The position numbers and the translations under genes were made by a program. The notes beneath the pieces are model-generated. The model was not told the DNA's origin. It made no database searches and saw only the letters and a list, made by a program, of their open reading frames with translations. A stretch of 64,000 nt of DNA, taken from the NCBI GenBank assembly GCA_024225635.1, contig JAAEMK010000250.1, forward strand, positions 16,919-80,918, given 5' to 3'. Shown piece by piece: positions 9,362 to 17,519 of the stretch. Positions within the stretch are counted from its first letter, which is position 1, and every line of letters starts with the position of its first letter. The DNA comes from Desulfobacteraceae bacterium (lineage in GTDB: Bacteria > Desulfobacterota > Desulfobacteria > Desulfobacterales > Desulfobacteraceae).

Positions 9362-9375
9362 TGGTCCCTCCTTGC

Positions 9376-10386
9376 TTAACAGATTCTTGGCAGCTGCTCT
9401 CCCGTCAACATGTCGATGATCCTCGATCCGCCGATGGTTGTCTTAAGAAAAACCTTTCCGGGGTCGTCGGCAACCACCTCACCGATGATGGCGGCATCTG
9501 CGCCGAACTCATCCTGCCGTATGGTCTCAAGCACCTTGTCGGCATCCCCGGCTGCCACAATGGCAAGGAGCTTGCCCTCGTTGGCAAGGTAGAGGGGATC
9601 AAATCCCAACAGCTCGCACATGCCTGCAACGGCGCCCTTCACAGGAAGGGAATCTTCCATGATCCGCATGCCCACGCCCGACTGGGAGGCGATCTCGTTC
9701 AGGGTGGTTCCAACCCCGCCCCGGGTGGGATCCCGAAGCACATGGACGTCGGCACCAGACCCGATGATATTCTCCACCATGGCGTTCAGGGGAGCGCTGT
9801 CCGTCTTGATATCGGAACCGAACTTCAGCCCCTCCCTGGAGCTCAGAACGGTGACGCCGTGGTCGGCAATGGTGCCGCTGACGATGATTTTGTCACCGGG
9901 CTTCGCCATCTGGCCGGACACGTTGATGCCGGGAGGAATGACGCCCACCCCGGAGGTATTGATGAAGATCTTGTCGGCCTTGCCCTTTGGAACGACCTTG
10001 GTATCACCGGTCACCACCTTTACCCCGGCCTTTTGGGCGGCCTCTCCCATGGTGGCGAGGATGGTTTTTAAATCCTCAGTGGGAAACCCTTCCTCGATGA
10101 TGAGTCCGACACTGAGAAAAAGGGGCTTTGCCCCGCACATGGAAATGTCGTTGACCGTGCCGTTGACGGCAAGGTCACCGATGTTGCCCCCGGGGAAGAA
10201 GATGGGGTCCACCACATAGGAATCCGTGGAAAAGGCAAGCCTCTTGCCCTCGATATCAAGCTCTGCCCCGTCGTCAAGCTTTGCCAGCAGGGGATTGTCA
10301 AATGCCGGGAGAATCATCTCCGAGACCATGGAGTGGGAGATCTTGCCTCCGCTTCCGTGGTCCAGTACTACTGTTTCCTGTTTCAT
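9376..10386 (-). CDS. hypE: [NiFe]-hydrogenase maturation protein HypE
   Basis: A 336-residue carbamoyl-dehydratase of the PurM/AIR-synthetase fold. HypE accepts a carbamoyl group from HypF on its C-terminal Cys and dehydrates it with ATP to a thiocyanate, giving the CN ligands of the NiFe centre. Seen: VVLDHGSGGKISHSMV at the N-terminus, LAFSTDSYVVDPIFFPGGNIG, DVHVLRDPTRGGVGTTLNE in the ATP region, and the essential terminal sequence PRIC with the Cys as last residue. It is the last hyp gene of the operon, separated from hypD by 106 bp holding a perfect long palindrome. No hypA, hypB or hydrogenase structural gene occurs in the window. Confidence 0.98.
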   Translation of the reverse strand: MKQETVVLDHGSGGKISHSMVSEMILPAFDNPLLAKLDDGAELDIEGKRLAFSTDSYVVDPIFFPGGNIGDLAVNGTVNDISMCGAKPLFLSVGLIIEEGFPTEDLKTILATMGEAAQKAGVKVVTGDTKVVPKGKADKIFINTSGVGVIPPGINVSGQMAKPGDKIIVSGTIADHGVTVLSSREGLKFGSDIKTDSAPLNAMVENIIGSGADVHVLRDPTRGGVGTTLNEIASQSGVGMRIMEDSLPVKGAVAGMCELLGFDPLYLANEGKLLAIVAAGDADKVLETIRQDEFGADAAIIGEVVADDPGKVFLKTTIGGSRIIDMLTGEQLPRIC

Positions 10387-10411
10387 CTTAATTTCAAAAC
10401 CTCTTTGTTGT

Positions 10412-10472
10412 GGGGTCAGGCTTAGCTTATTACGCTTTTTTGAAAAAAGCGTAATAAGCTAAGCCTGACCCC
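10412..10472. repeat. 61-nt near-perfect palindrome (REP/MITE-like) between hypD and hypE
   Basis: Arms of 30 bp (10412-10441 and 10443-10472) are perfect reverse complements around a single base at 10442. The outer part of the arm is GGGGTCAGGCTTAGCTTATT and the inner part runs ACGCTTTTTT. The outer 18 bases match the repeat family at 2378-2472, differing at one purine. It lies in transcribed space between two genes of one operon and would form a strong RNA hairpin. No U-tract follows in the hyp direction, so it is not a standard terminator; it could stabilise the upstream mRNA or lower hypE expression. Confidence 0.9.
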
Positions 10473-10492
10473 GTATACGTATATCATGTTTT

Positions 10493-11578
10493 TTAGCTGT
10501 AGCGGTAATAGGCGGCGCAGGACCCTTCGCTGGAGACCATGCAGGGCCCCACGGGATGGGCCGGGGTGCAGGTGCGCTTGTAAAGGGGGCACTGCTCCGG
10601 GGTTTTCAGGCCCATGAGAATCTCGCCGCAGGCACAACCCTTTGGCTCTCCCCCGTCGGGCACCGTAAGGTCAAAGCGTTCCAGCGCATCAAAGGAACGA
10701 AATCCGGGTTTCAGGGCCATGCCGCTTTCCGGGATGACGCCGATGCCCCGCCAGGTGGCGTCACAGGGCTCGAAGACCTGGCCCATGATCTGTATCGCCT
10801 TGGTGTTGCCTTCCTGGGTAACGGCCCTGGGATAGGCATTTTCAAGGGCGGGCGTTCCTGCCGCCGCCTGCTTTGCCAGCATGAGAACGGCGGTGAGAAT
10901 GTCCACCGGCTCAAACCCGGTGATGACCGACGGCACCTGGTAGCGCTCAAACACCTCACGGTAGCCATCGGTGCCGGTGATCACCGACACGTGGCCCGGC
11001 AGGATAAACCCGTCAATGGCAACCCCGGGGGTCTCCATGAGGGCTCCAAGGGCCGCAGGGGTTGTCTTGTGAGCCGAATGGACGGAAAAATTGGGAATCT
11101 TCCTCTCCCGGGCCATGAGAATGGAGGCCGCCACCGTGGGGGTGGTGGTCTCAAACCCGACGGCGCAGAAAACCACTTCCTTGTCCGGGTTTTGGGCCGC
11201 GATCTCCACGGCGTCGAACACCGAATAAACGATCCTGACATCACACCCCTTTGCCTTCTCTTTCTGAAGGGACGAAACCGTTCCCGGCACCCGCATGAGG
11301 TCTCCAAAGGTGGCGACGATGACGTTCTCAAGGGAGGCAAGGGCGATAAAGCAGTCGATATCCCTCTGGGAGGTAACGCATACGGGACATCCCGGCCCCG
11401 ACAGCAACGAGATCTCCTCCGGCAGAACCGTTCGTATTCCATGGCGGAAAATGGACATGGTGTGGGTTCCGCACACCTCCATCAGCCTGATTTTCCGGGT
11501 GGTGACACTTCGGATTGCCGCGGCAAGTTCCCTTGCAAGCTCCCCGTCCCTGTACTCCTGAACATGTTTGATACTCAT
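10493..11578 (-). CDS. hypD: [NiFe]-hydrogenase maturation protein HypD
   Basis: A 361-residue [4Fe-4S] scaffold that, with HypC, holds the Fe(CN)2(CO) unit during assembly of the hydrogenase active site. Conserved features: MEVCGTHTMSIFRHGIR (the CGTHT motif), LLSGPGCPVCVTSQ, FCAVGFETTTPTVAASI, FILPGHVSVITG, ITGFEPVDIL, and a C-terminal cysteine cluster (GCACGEILMGLKTPEQCPLY, then CTPAHPVGPCMVSSEGSCAAYY) that binds the cluster. Its ATG overlaps the hypF stop as ATGA, so the two are translationally coupled. Length is normal for the family. Confidence 0.98.
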   Translation of the reverse strand: MSIKHVQEYRDGELARELAAAIRSVTTRKIRLMEVCGTHTMSIFRHGIRTVLPEEISLLSGPGCPVCVTSQRDIDCFIALASLENVIVATFGDLMRVPGTVSSLQKEKAKGCDVRIVYSVFDAVEIAAQNPDKEVVFCAVGFETTTPTVAASILMARERKIPNFSVHSAHKTTPAALGALMETPGVAIDGFILPGHVSVITGTDGYREVFERYQVPSVITGFEPVDILTAVLMLAKQAAAGTPALENAYPRAVTQEGNTKAIQIMGQVFEPCDATWRGIGVIPESGMALKPGFRSFDALERFDLTVPDGGEPKGCACGEILMGLKTPEQCPLYKRTCTPAHPVGPCMVSSEGSCAAYYRYS

Positions 11579-13881
11579 TTACGACTCCTCTTCATCGCTC
11601 CTGCAATCACAGCCTGGCCAAGGGAGATGCCACCGTCTCCGCAGGGAACCCGGGTGTGGGTGTATACGGTAAATTCCCGTTGTTCAAGCCCAAGGGAGAT
11701 CCCGCCTAAAATAGTCCGGTTGTTAAAAACGCCGCCGCTCAGGACGGCCTTGCTGATCCGGGTGCGCTCCCGGACCCGGCTTGCCGCCTCAACAAAGCTT
11801 TGGACGACGGTCCTGTGAAAACGGCCGCCAACGGCCGATATGGGCTCGCCATCCCCAAGATCGGCAACCACCCTTTGAAGACAGGGTGAAAAATCCATGG
11901 TGACCATGCCGCTTTCATTGGTTGCCATATCCACACCATACCCTTTTTCAGGCATGGGTCCGGAAACCGCCTCAAGTTCCATGGCGGCCTGGCCCTCATA
12001 GGAGACCCGGTTCCTGATACCGGTAATGGCGGCCACGGCATCAAAGAGCCTGCCGCAGCTGGAGGTCATTGGCGAGTTGAGCCCCTTGTCCATCATCCGG
12101 ATCAAAAACTCAATTTTTGACGGGTCAATCCCCCTGACAAAGGGAATATCAAGATCGAGAAAATCCGCTCCCATGGCATGGTAGAGCCAGGAGATCCCCA
12201 TGCGCCAGGGCTCTTTCACGGCGGCGTCCGACCCCGGCATGGGCACCTGGGTCAGATGGGCCTGCCGCTCAAACCCCTCTTCCGTGCAGGTGAGAATCTC
12301 ACCGCCCCAGATGGTGTTGTCCGTGCCAAGCCCGGTTCCGTCAAGGGTGATGGCGATCACCTCTTCCTCAAGGCCGTTTTCGGCCATGCAGGAGACGGCG
12401 TGGGCGTGGTGGTGCTGGACCGCCACGGTCTCAACCCCCTGTTGATCTCCGGCAAAACCGGTACTCATGTAGCCGGGATGGAGATCATGGGCCACGATCC
12501 CTGGCTCGATATCAAGAATGTTCTCAAGGTGCTCCACACTCTTTTTATAGAACCCAAAGGTCTTTTGGTTGTCCAGGTCCCCGATATGCTGGCTCAAAAA
12601 GGCCCGGTTCTCCTTGACAAGGCAAACCGTGCTCTTGAGCCCGCCGCCGCAGGCAAGCATGGGGGGAAACTTTTTTTTCAGCATCACGGGAAGGGGGGCA
12701 TACCCCCGGGAACGCCGCAGGAACCGGGTTCCATCCTGATACTGGACAATGCTGTCATCGGCCCGGAAATAGATGTCCCTGTTGTGGAGAAGAAAATAAT
12801 CGGCAATGTCGGCAAAGGCGTCAAGGGCATCGTCGTTGTCGATGGAAAGGGGTTCCCCGCTCCGGTTGCCGCTGGTCATCACCAGGATGCCGGGCCCGTT
12901 TTCCAGCAGCAGGTGGTGCAGGGGGGTGTAGGGCAGCATGACACCGAGACGCCGGTTGTTGAAAGAGACGGCCCGGGCAAGGGGGACGCGATCAGTATCC
13001 GGCGCTTCGTGCTTTTCAAGGAGCACGATGGGCCTGTGAAGGGAGGTCAGCAAGGCCTCCTCGGGTTCCGAGATTTTCACATGGGGTCTGATTAATTCAA
13101 TATCCCCGGCCATGAGGGCAAAGGGTTTATCGGGCCTTTTCTTCCGGGTTCGAAGGGCTTCAACCGCTGCCGGGTCAAAGGCATTTGCGGCAAGGTGGAA
13201 TCCCCCAAGCCCCTTTACCCCGACAATGGCCCCCTGTTTCAAAAGGCGGCCTGCGGCCTGTATGGGTTCCTCCCCATCAAGGGACACGCCCCGGTTGTCC
13301 ACAAGAACCACCCCTGGCCCGCACCGTTCACAGGCATTGGGCTGGGCATGGAACCGCCGGTCTTCCGGATCATCATACTCTTTCCGGCACTCGGGGCACA
13401 TGGGAAACACGGACATGGAGGTCTTGGCCCTGTCATAGGGAACGTCCTGGATGATGGTGTAGCGGGGCCCGCAATTGGTGCAGTTAATAAAAGGATAACC
13501 GAAACGCCGGTTGGCGGGATCGTTCATCTCGTCAAGGCAATCCCGGCACACACAGACATCCGGGGGAATCAGGGCGGACCTTGAGGCGTCAACGGCGCTG
13601 CTGGTAACGATCCTGAAGTCCTCGTACCCCCTGGCCTCGACCGGTCGGGCATCGATGGATGTGACCGTTGCCAGGGGTGGGCAATTCTCGCGGATCTCCC
13701 GGCAACAGGGGTCGATCTTTTCCGGGTCGCCTTCGAGGGTAAGAGTAACCCCCTGGGGCGTGTTCAACACCTCTCCCCTGAACCCGTACTGTTTTGCAAG
13801 CTGGAAAACAAAGGGCCGGAACCCCACGCCCTGGACTACCCCTTGGATCTCGATTCTGACAGCTGATTTTTCATGAAGCAT
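11575..13881 (-). CDS. hypF: Carbamoyltransferase HypF
   Basis: A 768-residue enzyme turning carbamoyl phosphate and ATP into carbamoyl-AMP and passing the carbamoyl to HypE. Domains in order: an acylphosphatase-like domain (1-95, VQGVGFRPFVFQLA), two zinc-finger-like CxxC modules (about 108-190, CVCRDCLDEM, INCTNCGPRYT, CPECRKEY, CERCGPG), a YrdC-like domain (about 205-390, GGFHLAANAFDPAAVEALR, VMTSGNRSGEP), and a Kae1/TobZ-like carbamoyltransferase domain with VAVQHHHAHAVSCMAENGL and ITLDGTGLGTDNTIWGGE. Full length and intact. It lies nine bases after hypC and overlaps hypD. Confidence 0.98.
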   Translation of the reverse strand: MLHEKSAVRIEIQGVVQGVGFRPFVFQLAKQYGFRGEVLNTPQGVTLTLEGDPEKIDPCCREIRENCPPLATVTSIDARPVEARGYEDFRIVTSSAVDASRSALIPPDVCVCRDCLDEMNDPANRRFGYPFINCTNCGPRYTIIQDVPYDRAKTSMSVFPMCPECRKEYDDPEDRRFHAQPNACERCGPGVVLVDNRGVSLDGEEPIQAAGRLLKQGAIVGVKGLGGFHLAANAFDPAAVEALRTRKKRPDKPFALMAGDIELIRPHVKISEPEEALLTSLHRPIVLLEKHEAPDTDRVPLARAVSFNNRRLGVMLPYTPLHHLLLENGPGILVMTSGNRSGEPLSIDNDDALDAFADIADYFLLHNRDIYFRADDSIVQYQDGTRFLRRSRGYAPLPVMLKKKFPPMLACGGGLKSTVCLVKENRAFLSQHIGDLDNQKTFGFYKKSVEHLENILDIEPGIVAHDLHPGYMSTGFAGDQQGVETVAVQHHHAHAVSCMAENGLEEEVIAITLDGTGLGTDNTIWGGEILTCTEEGFERQAHLTQVPMPGSDAAVKEPWRMGISWLYHAMGADFLDLDIPFVRGIDPSKIEFLIRMMDKGLNSPMTSSCGRLFDAVAAITGIRNRVSYEGQAAMELEAVSGPMPEKGYGVDMATNESGMVTMDFSPCLQRVVADLGDGEPISAVGGRFHRTVVQSFVEAASRVRERTRISKAVLSGGVFNNRTILGGISLGLEQREFTVYTHTRVPCGDGGISLGQAVIAGAMKRSRK

Positions 13882-13890
13882 GGTGATGGA

Positions 13891-14127
13891 TCAGGCCTCG
13901 TCGCCCTTGGAGACGAACCGAACCATGTCCCGCATATCCTTGAGGGTCTGCTCGGCGACTTCCTCATCGATCCGTTCGATGGCAAACCCGGCGTGAACGA
14001 TCACGTAATCCCCGACACTGACATTATCCAGGAGCATCAGGCTCGCCTCCCGGGTTACCCCGTCCACATCCACGGTTGCAACCTGATCCTTAATCTCGAC
14101 TATCCTCGATGGAACTGCAAGGCACAT
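13891..14127 (-). CDS. hypC: Hydrogenase maturation chaperone HypC
   Basis: A 78-residue HypC/HupF/HyaF chaperone that carries the Fe(CN)2(CO) unit from HypD to the hydrogenase large subunit. The protein begins MCLAVPSRIVEI, and its Cys2 is the ligand that must be exposed at the N-terminus. The start is therefore placed at 14127, with TAGGAAA eight bases upstream, not at the in-frame ATG 14160, which would bury Cys2. First gene of the hypCFDE operon. Confidence 0.96.
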   Translation of the reverse strand: MCLAVPSRIVEIKDQVATVDVDGVTREASLMLLDNVSVGDYVIVHAGFAIERIDEEVAEQTLKDMRDMVRFVSKGDEA

Positions 14128-14182
14128 ACTGTTTTTCCTATCTGCTAAGCTAACGTTCATTCAAATCACTACGCAATCCGTG

Positions 14183-14210
14183 ATTATAACAGCATGTCCC
14201 ATATGATCAA
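14183..14210 (-). promoter_or_regulatory. Candidate sigma-70 promoter of the hyp operon
   Basis: Read on the minus strand: TTGATC (14210-14205), a 16-base spacer, then TATAAT (14188-14183), about 55 bases upstream of the hypC start. The -10 box is perfect. No sigma-54 (GG-N10-GC) motif was spotted here. Confidence 0.5.
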
Positions 14211-14236
14211 GGAATTAATCGTTCCATGTCCGGATG

Positions 14237-14265
14237 TTTACTTTGATCTTATCACCTGCTATAGT
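14237..14265 (+). promoter_or_regulatory. Candidate promoter for the primase-like gene
   Basis: TTTACT (14237-14242), a 17-base spacer and TATAGT (14260-14265), some 46 bases ahead of the ATG at 14311. It diverges from the hyp promoter in the same 180-bp gap. Confidence 0.4.
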
Positions 14266-14310
14266 CCCCTGCCCATGGAAGGAAAAAAAACCCATTAGAG
14301 TGAACATAAA

Positions 14311-14943
14311 ATGAATACAACAGACACCCTGGAACGCCCCCTGTGGGAACAGCGGGCAATGGCTTTTGTCACACGATCGTTTCGGCAGTTGTGGGGAAAA
14401 AACAACGAAGATATGCTTGCCTGGCTCTACAACATGGAGTTGAGCAACCCCTTTGCAAGGGCCCGGCTTTTGGGATGGAACAAGCACGGCCAGACAAGGA
14501 ATCCCGAACTCTGGGGCGTCGAGCCCACGGATGACAACCCCGCCCTGCTGTTGCCCCGGGGCCTTGTGGTTCCCTATATTGTGGACAAACGGCTTCGGAA
14601 GATCACCATCGTGAACAAAGAGGAAACCGTGGAGGTTCGCGGCGGCAGCCGGGAGCCAATGGTGCTGGGCAATGACTCCCGGGTCATGGCCATTGTGCCG
14701 GACTGTATGGACGGCCACTTTCTCTTCCAGGAGAAAGGGGAGCGGTTAAGCGTCATCATCCCCTGCAGCCAGGGAGAGCCCCTGGACGCTACAACCAGGG
14801 AGAGACTCTCCAATGCAGGCACGGTTCTCGTTTTTCACAAGGATTCCCACCCGGAGATCCTTCCTGGCGGCCCGGCCATGGATATCGGGTACAGCCGCTC
14901 AAGGGAGCTGCCCGGCCTGTGCGACCCCTTTATCAAGGATTAA
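14311..14943 (+). CDS. Orphan protein with a stretch like CHC2/Toprim-type DNA primases
   Basis: A 210-residue soluble protein. From about residue 45 to 120 it reads ARARLLGWNKHGQTRNPELWG, then LLLPRGLVVPYIVDKRLRKITI, then GGSREPMVLG. This arrangement resembles the linker before the Toprim domain in phage or plasmid primases (GW..., LPRGLVIP..., a short beta hairpin and a VPGS-like turn). The zinc-finger and Toprim acidic residues expected of an active primase are not visible, so it may be a fragment or repurposed module. It is flanked by the hyp operon and, convergently, a RelE-fold gene whose 3' end overlaps it by 11 bp. The function call is tentative. Confidence 0.6.
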   Translation: MNTTDTLERPLWEQRAMAFVTRSFRQLWGKNNEDMLAWLYNMELSNPFARARLLGWNKHGQTRNPELWGVEPTDDNPALLLPRGLVVPYIVDKRLRKITIVNKEETVEVRGGSREPMVLGNDSRVMAIVPDCMDGHFLFQEKGERLSVIIPCSQGEPLDATTRERLSNAGTVLVFHKDSHPEILPGGPAMDIGYSRSRELPGLCDPFIKD

Positions 14944-15412
14944 CAAGCCCCCGGAATACCGCCCTCAGATCCCGCTGGGAAATAGCTCCCAAAGGAATAT
15001 CATCGTACGCCTCCGGCTCCGGACAAACCATGGGTTCAGGCGCGCCGTGGACAGACGGTTTAACCTTCAGCCGTTCCATGGTATCCCTGACCCTGGAGAG
15101 ATTGAGGTTCCGGTTCTTGTCCAGCCAGGTGTCACAGCTGTCGTGGCTTCCCGAAAACAGGACATAGAGATCCCTGCCGTCCTTGACGCAAACGAGCCTG
15201 TACCCCTGGCCGAGATCGTATTTTAAACATTTCTTGATCCTGGCGTCCCCGTGCCGGGTGAGCCTGCCTGCCCTGGCCGGTTTCTTGCCTTTCAACAGGG
15301 CCTGGATGACGGCATCCGCCTTTTTGGCGGCAAATGCCGTGGCGCATTCCAGCTCTTTGAGCTCCTCGAGCTTTTTCAGAATCCTGGGATTGATATGAAT
15401 ATACTCGATCAT
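14933..15412 (-). CDS. RelE/HigB-fold toxin-like protein
   Basis: A 159-residue protein. Residues about 1-105 have the shape of the RelE/ParE superfamily: an N-terminal helix pair rich in Lys/Glu, then a strand series RHGDARIKKCLKYDLGQGYRLVCVKDGRDLYVLFSGSHD and a short C-terminal helix with DTWLDKN. RelE-like toxins cut mRNA in the ribosome, but no antitoxin-sized partner lies beside this gene and it carries an extra C-terminal tail of about 50 residues. It could be a solitary or domesticated member. It starts just downstream of the Fe-S protein gene (15431) on the same strand and may be co-transcribed. Fold assignment is by pattern only. Confidence 0.6.
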   Translation of the reverse strand: MIEYIHINPRILKKLEELKELECATAFAAKKADAVIQALLKGKKPARAGRLTRHGDARIKKCLKYDLGQGYRLVCVKDGRDLYVLFSGSHDSCDTWLDKNRNLNLSRVRDTMERLKVKPSVHGAPEPMVCPEPEAYDDIPLGAISQRDLRAVFRGLVNP

Positions 15413-15430
15413 TGGCTTCTCCCCATGATT

Positions 15431-16714
15431 TTAAAGTCCGTACTCCGCAAGGTCCGGTCCCAGATAGGTCCGCTCGTTCTCGCCAAGGATACCGAGGCTA
15501 AGGCAGATCAGGGTCCAGAGATGGACGGTCCGGTAATCCGCCTTGTAGTGATGGGCCAGGTCCTCGATCTGGGCGTGGCAGTTATGGCAGGGGGTCACCA
15601 CATAGCCGGCGCCGGTGGTCATGATCTGGTCGAACTTGATCTTCCCGTAATCACGGCGCTCTTCATTGTATCCCGCCTGGAGGGAGCCGCCGCCTCCGCC
15701 GCAGCAGAAATTGTTGGAACGGTTCGGGCTCATGTCGATGAAATTCTCCTCTCCCACCACCTGCTTGACCACAAACCTCAGGTCGTCCGCCAGCCTCTCC
15801 CCCAGGGATTTTCTCACCACATTACAGGGGTCCTGGACCGTGAACTTGATGCCGTTGACGTTCCAGTCCGAATTGACCGGAAGCTTGCCCTCCCGGATCC
15901 ACCGGGCATAATACTCCACAATGCTCCTGAACTCAAAGTTATGGGGAATGTCAAACCGCCTCAAGCCCTCGTACACCGCATAAAACGAATGACCGCACTC
16001 GGTGTTGACAAACACCTTGCAGCCGAGCTTGTCAATCTCTTCGGCCTGGATTCTCACAATCCGCTCCCAGGCCTCGTCATCGGCCAGGAACATGCAGTAG
16101 TTCTCTCCCCCCCACATCTTTGAGTAATAGGTCCAGTCCGCCCCGACCCGATGGAGGATCTTCCACAGGGGAAGCAGCTCATCCGGTTCAGTCACCGGTT
16201 CCCTGGAGTTCTGGTTCAGGGCGAAATAAGCCCCCTCCCGGTCGATATCCACGGTCATCCCTTCGAATCCCTCCTGCTCTTCCCGGCACTCTTCGGCAAG
16301 ATCCTCCACCGTAAACCGGAAATCATCCAACGGTACCCCCATGGCGCCGCCACGGGAGTTGAGATGATGATCACAGGAGCCAAGGATACCCTTGGGCCGC
16401 TCCTCTCTGGGCCATTGGGAACGCAGGTAATAGACTAGCTGGGGGATGTTCAGCTCCATGGGGCAGACCTCCTGGCACCGTTTACACATTGTGCAGGCCC
16501 ACACCCAGGGGTGGCGTTCCAGCTCCTCATCCATGCCGAGCACCGCCATTCTGACAAATTTTCTGGGATCCATGCCCATGAGGCCCGTGGCCGGGCAGCC
16601 ACTGGAACAGGCACCGCAGGTAAGGCAGGCATTTAGATTTCCGTTCGGCACAAGGACATTGATCCTCTCCCTGATACCCGTTTCTCTTTTTCGGATGGTT
16701 ATTCCGTCCAACAT
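15431..16714 (-). CDS. Heterodisulfide-reductase-type Fe-S protein (HmcF/DsrK/TmcB family)
   Basis: A 427-residue cytoplasmic iron-sulfur protein. The N-terminus has two [4Fe-4S] sites: LNACLTCGACSSGCPATG and CTMCKRCQEVCPMELN. The C-terminal half carries two CCG-type modules (FVNTECGHSFYAVYEGL and VQDPCNVVRKSL; FCCGGGGGSLQAG and VTPCHNCHAQIEDL), which in HdrB/DsrK bind an unusual non-cubane [4Fe-4S] cluster. In sulfate reducers such proteins (HmcF, TmcB, DsrK) form the cytoplasmic end of transmembrane electron-transfer complexes. No membrane or cytochrome partner is adjacent, so this is a solitary copy. Start ATG 16714 has AAGGAG eight bases upstream; the longer reading to 16825 adds a 37-residue basic stretch with no ribosome site. 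Confidence 0.9.
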   Translation of the reverse strand: MLDGITIRKRETGIRERINVLVPNGNLNACLTCGACSSGCPATGLMGMDPRKFVRMAVLGMDEELERHPWVWACTMCKRCQEVCPMELNIPQLVYYLRSQWPREERPKGILGSCDHHLNSRGGAMGVPLDDFRFTVEDLAEECREEQEGFEGMTVDIDREGAYFALNQNSREPVTEPDELLPLWKILHRVGADWTYYSKMWGGENYCMFLADDEAWERIVRIQAEEIDKLGCKVFVNTECGHSFYAVYEGLRRFDIPHNFEFRSIVEYYARWIREGKLPVNSDWNVNGIKFTVQDPCNVVRKSLGERLADDLRFVVKQVVGEENFIDMSPNRSNNFCCGGGGGSLQAGYNEERRDYGKIKFDQIMTTGAGYVVTPCHNCHAQIEDLAHHYKADYRTVHLWTLICLSLGILGENERTYLGPDLAEYGL

Positions 16715-17131
16715 AAGCGATCTCCTTCCCAAACTGAATTGAAATGGCGCATGGCCCGGAGCCGATGCCGACCTGGGAAGGATGAAACGCTTCAGTCTAC
16801 GAGCCGTCTCCGCCCTTCCCGACACTCTTGCAGCCGCCGGTCACGGGCAGCGCCTCCACTATTATGTCAGAGCCTTACTGGAAAGGGATGCATCTCTTAC
16901 TCCTAACGATTCAACAACGGGTTAACGACTCTTTTATCAAGCTTGTACATGAAGCATCCCCAATAGACAAATCGTTATTCCAGATAGGAAGCGTCCCGGC
17001 CATTGACGGCATTGATACCGGCAGTGAATGGAGCTGCCATATTTCAGCTTGCTTTAACGCCATTGTGTGATAAAAATGGGAGAGTAATATTAAGTATTGT
17101 TGATCGAGCAAACCCAAAAAAGGGGAATAAA
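16715..17131. other. Intergenic region, no gene recognised
   Basis: About 417 bp between divergent genes. Short open frames exist on both strands (16828-17070 plus, 16911-17117 minus), but neither has a ribosome binding site or recognisable sequence. The left end holds the AAGGAG site of the Fe-S gene and the right end the AAAAAAGGGG site of the small membrane protein. No tRNA, riboswitch or long repeat was recognised. Confidence 0.5.
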
Positions 17132-17446
17132 ATGAAATTTTTTCGACAAGCTTTTTTCACAGTTCTGGTGGCAGCCCTGTTTTCCATGGCAACCCTCCCC
17201 ATCCAGGCATTTGCCCTGGACGATGACGAACCCCCGCCAATGGAAACCATGACTGCGGACCTACTCATGCTCAAGCCCCTTGGATTTGTGGCCACAGCCG
17301 TCGGATGCGTGCTCTTCACCGCAGCCCTTCCCTTTACAGTATGGTCCGAGAAGAGAATCAACGAAGCTAAAAAAAGGTTTGTCGTGGACCCCGGCGCCTA
17401 CACCTTTGTCCGCCCCCTGGGACGCGACATTCATGATAAGCCCTAG
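17132..17446 (+). CDS. Small membrane protein of unknown function
   Basis: A 104-residue protein: a basic N-terminus and first hydrophobic segment (FFTVLVAALFSMATLPIQAFA, a signal peptide or TM), a short acidic spacer (DDDEPPP), then a transmembrane helix (PLGFVATAVGCVLFTAALPF) and a basic tail ending DPGAYTFVRPLGRDIHD. The TVW...EAKKRFVVDPGAYTFVRPLG stretch looks conserved, and similar proteins occur in other deltaproteobacteria as far as I recall, but no role is known. The start at 17132 has AGGGG eight bases upstream; an in-frame start at 17003 would put 43 unrelated residues before the signal. Confidence 0.75.
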   Translation: MKFFRQAFFTVLVAALFSMATLPIQAFALDDDEPPPMETMTADLLMLKPLGFVATAVGCVLFTAALPFTVWSEKRINEAKKRFVVDPGAYTFVRPLGRDIHDKP

Positions 17447-17461
17447 GCTAAAAAGAAACGG

Positions 17462-17490
17462 GTGACATCACGGGTCCGGTCTGGTATAAC
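17462..17490 (+). promoter_or_regulatory. Candidate promoter for the radical SAM gene
   Basis: GTGACA (17462-17467), a 17-base spacer and TATAAC (17485-17490) precede the gene by about 30 bases. Directly downstream, CCTTGA and TCAAGG around AA (17500-17513) form a hairpin whose 3' arm contains part of the AAGGAGGG ribosome site. Confidence 0.45.
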
Positions 17491-17519
17491 TCCCCCCTTG
17501 AAATCAAGGAGGGAAAACA

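Noticed and set aside
10556-11818. 420-codon open frame on the plus strand antisense to hypD
   Set aside because: It lies opposite the intact hypD and the end of hypF, has a composition typical of the reverse strand of GC-rich genes, and shows no motif or ribosome site.
12178-13095. 305-codon open frame antisense to hypF
   Set aside because: hypF is complete with all motifs; the antisense frame has no recognisable sequence and is a by-product of codon bias.
16828-17117. Two overlapping short frames in the gap before the small membrane protein
   Set aside because: No ribosome site, no recognisable sequence, mutually overlapping on opposite strands.
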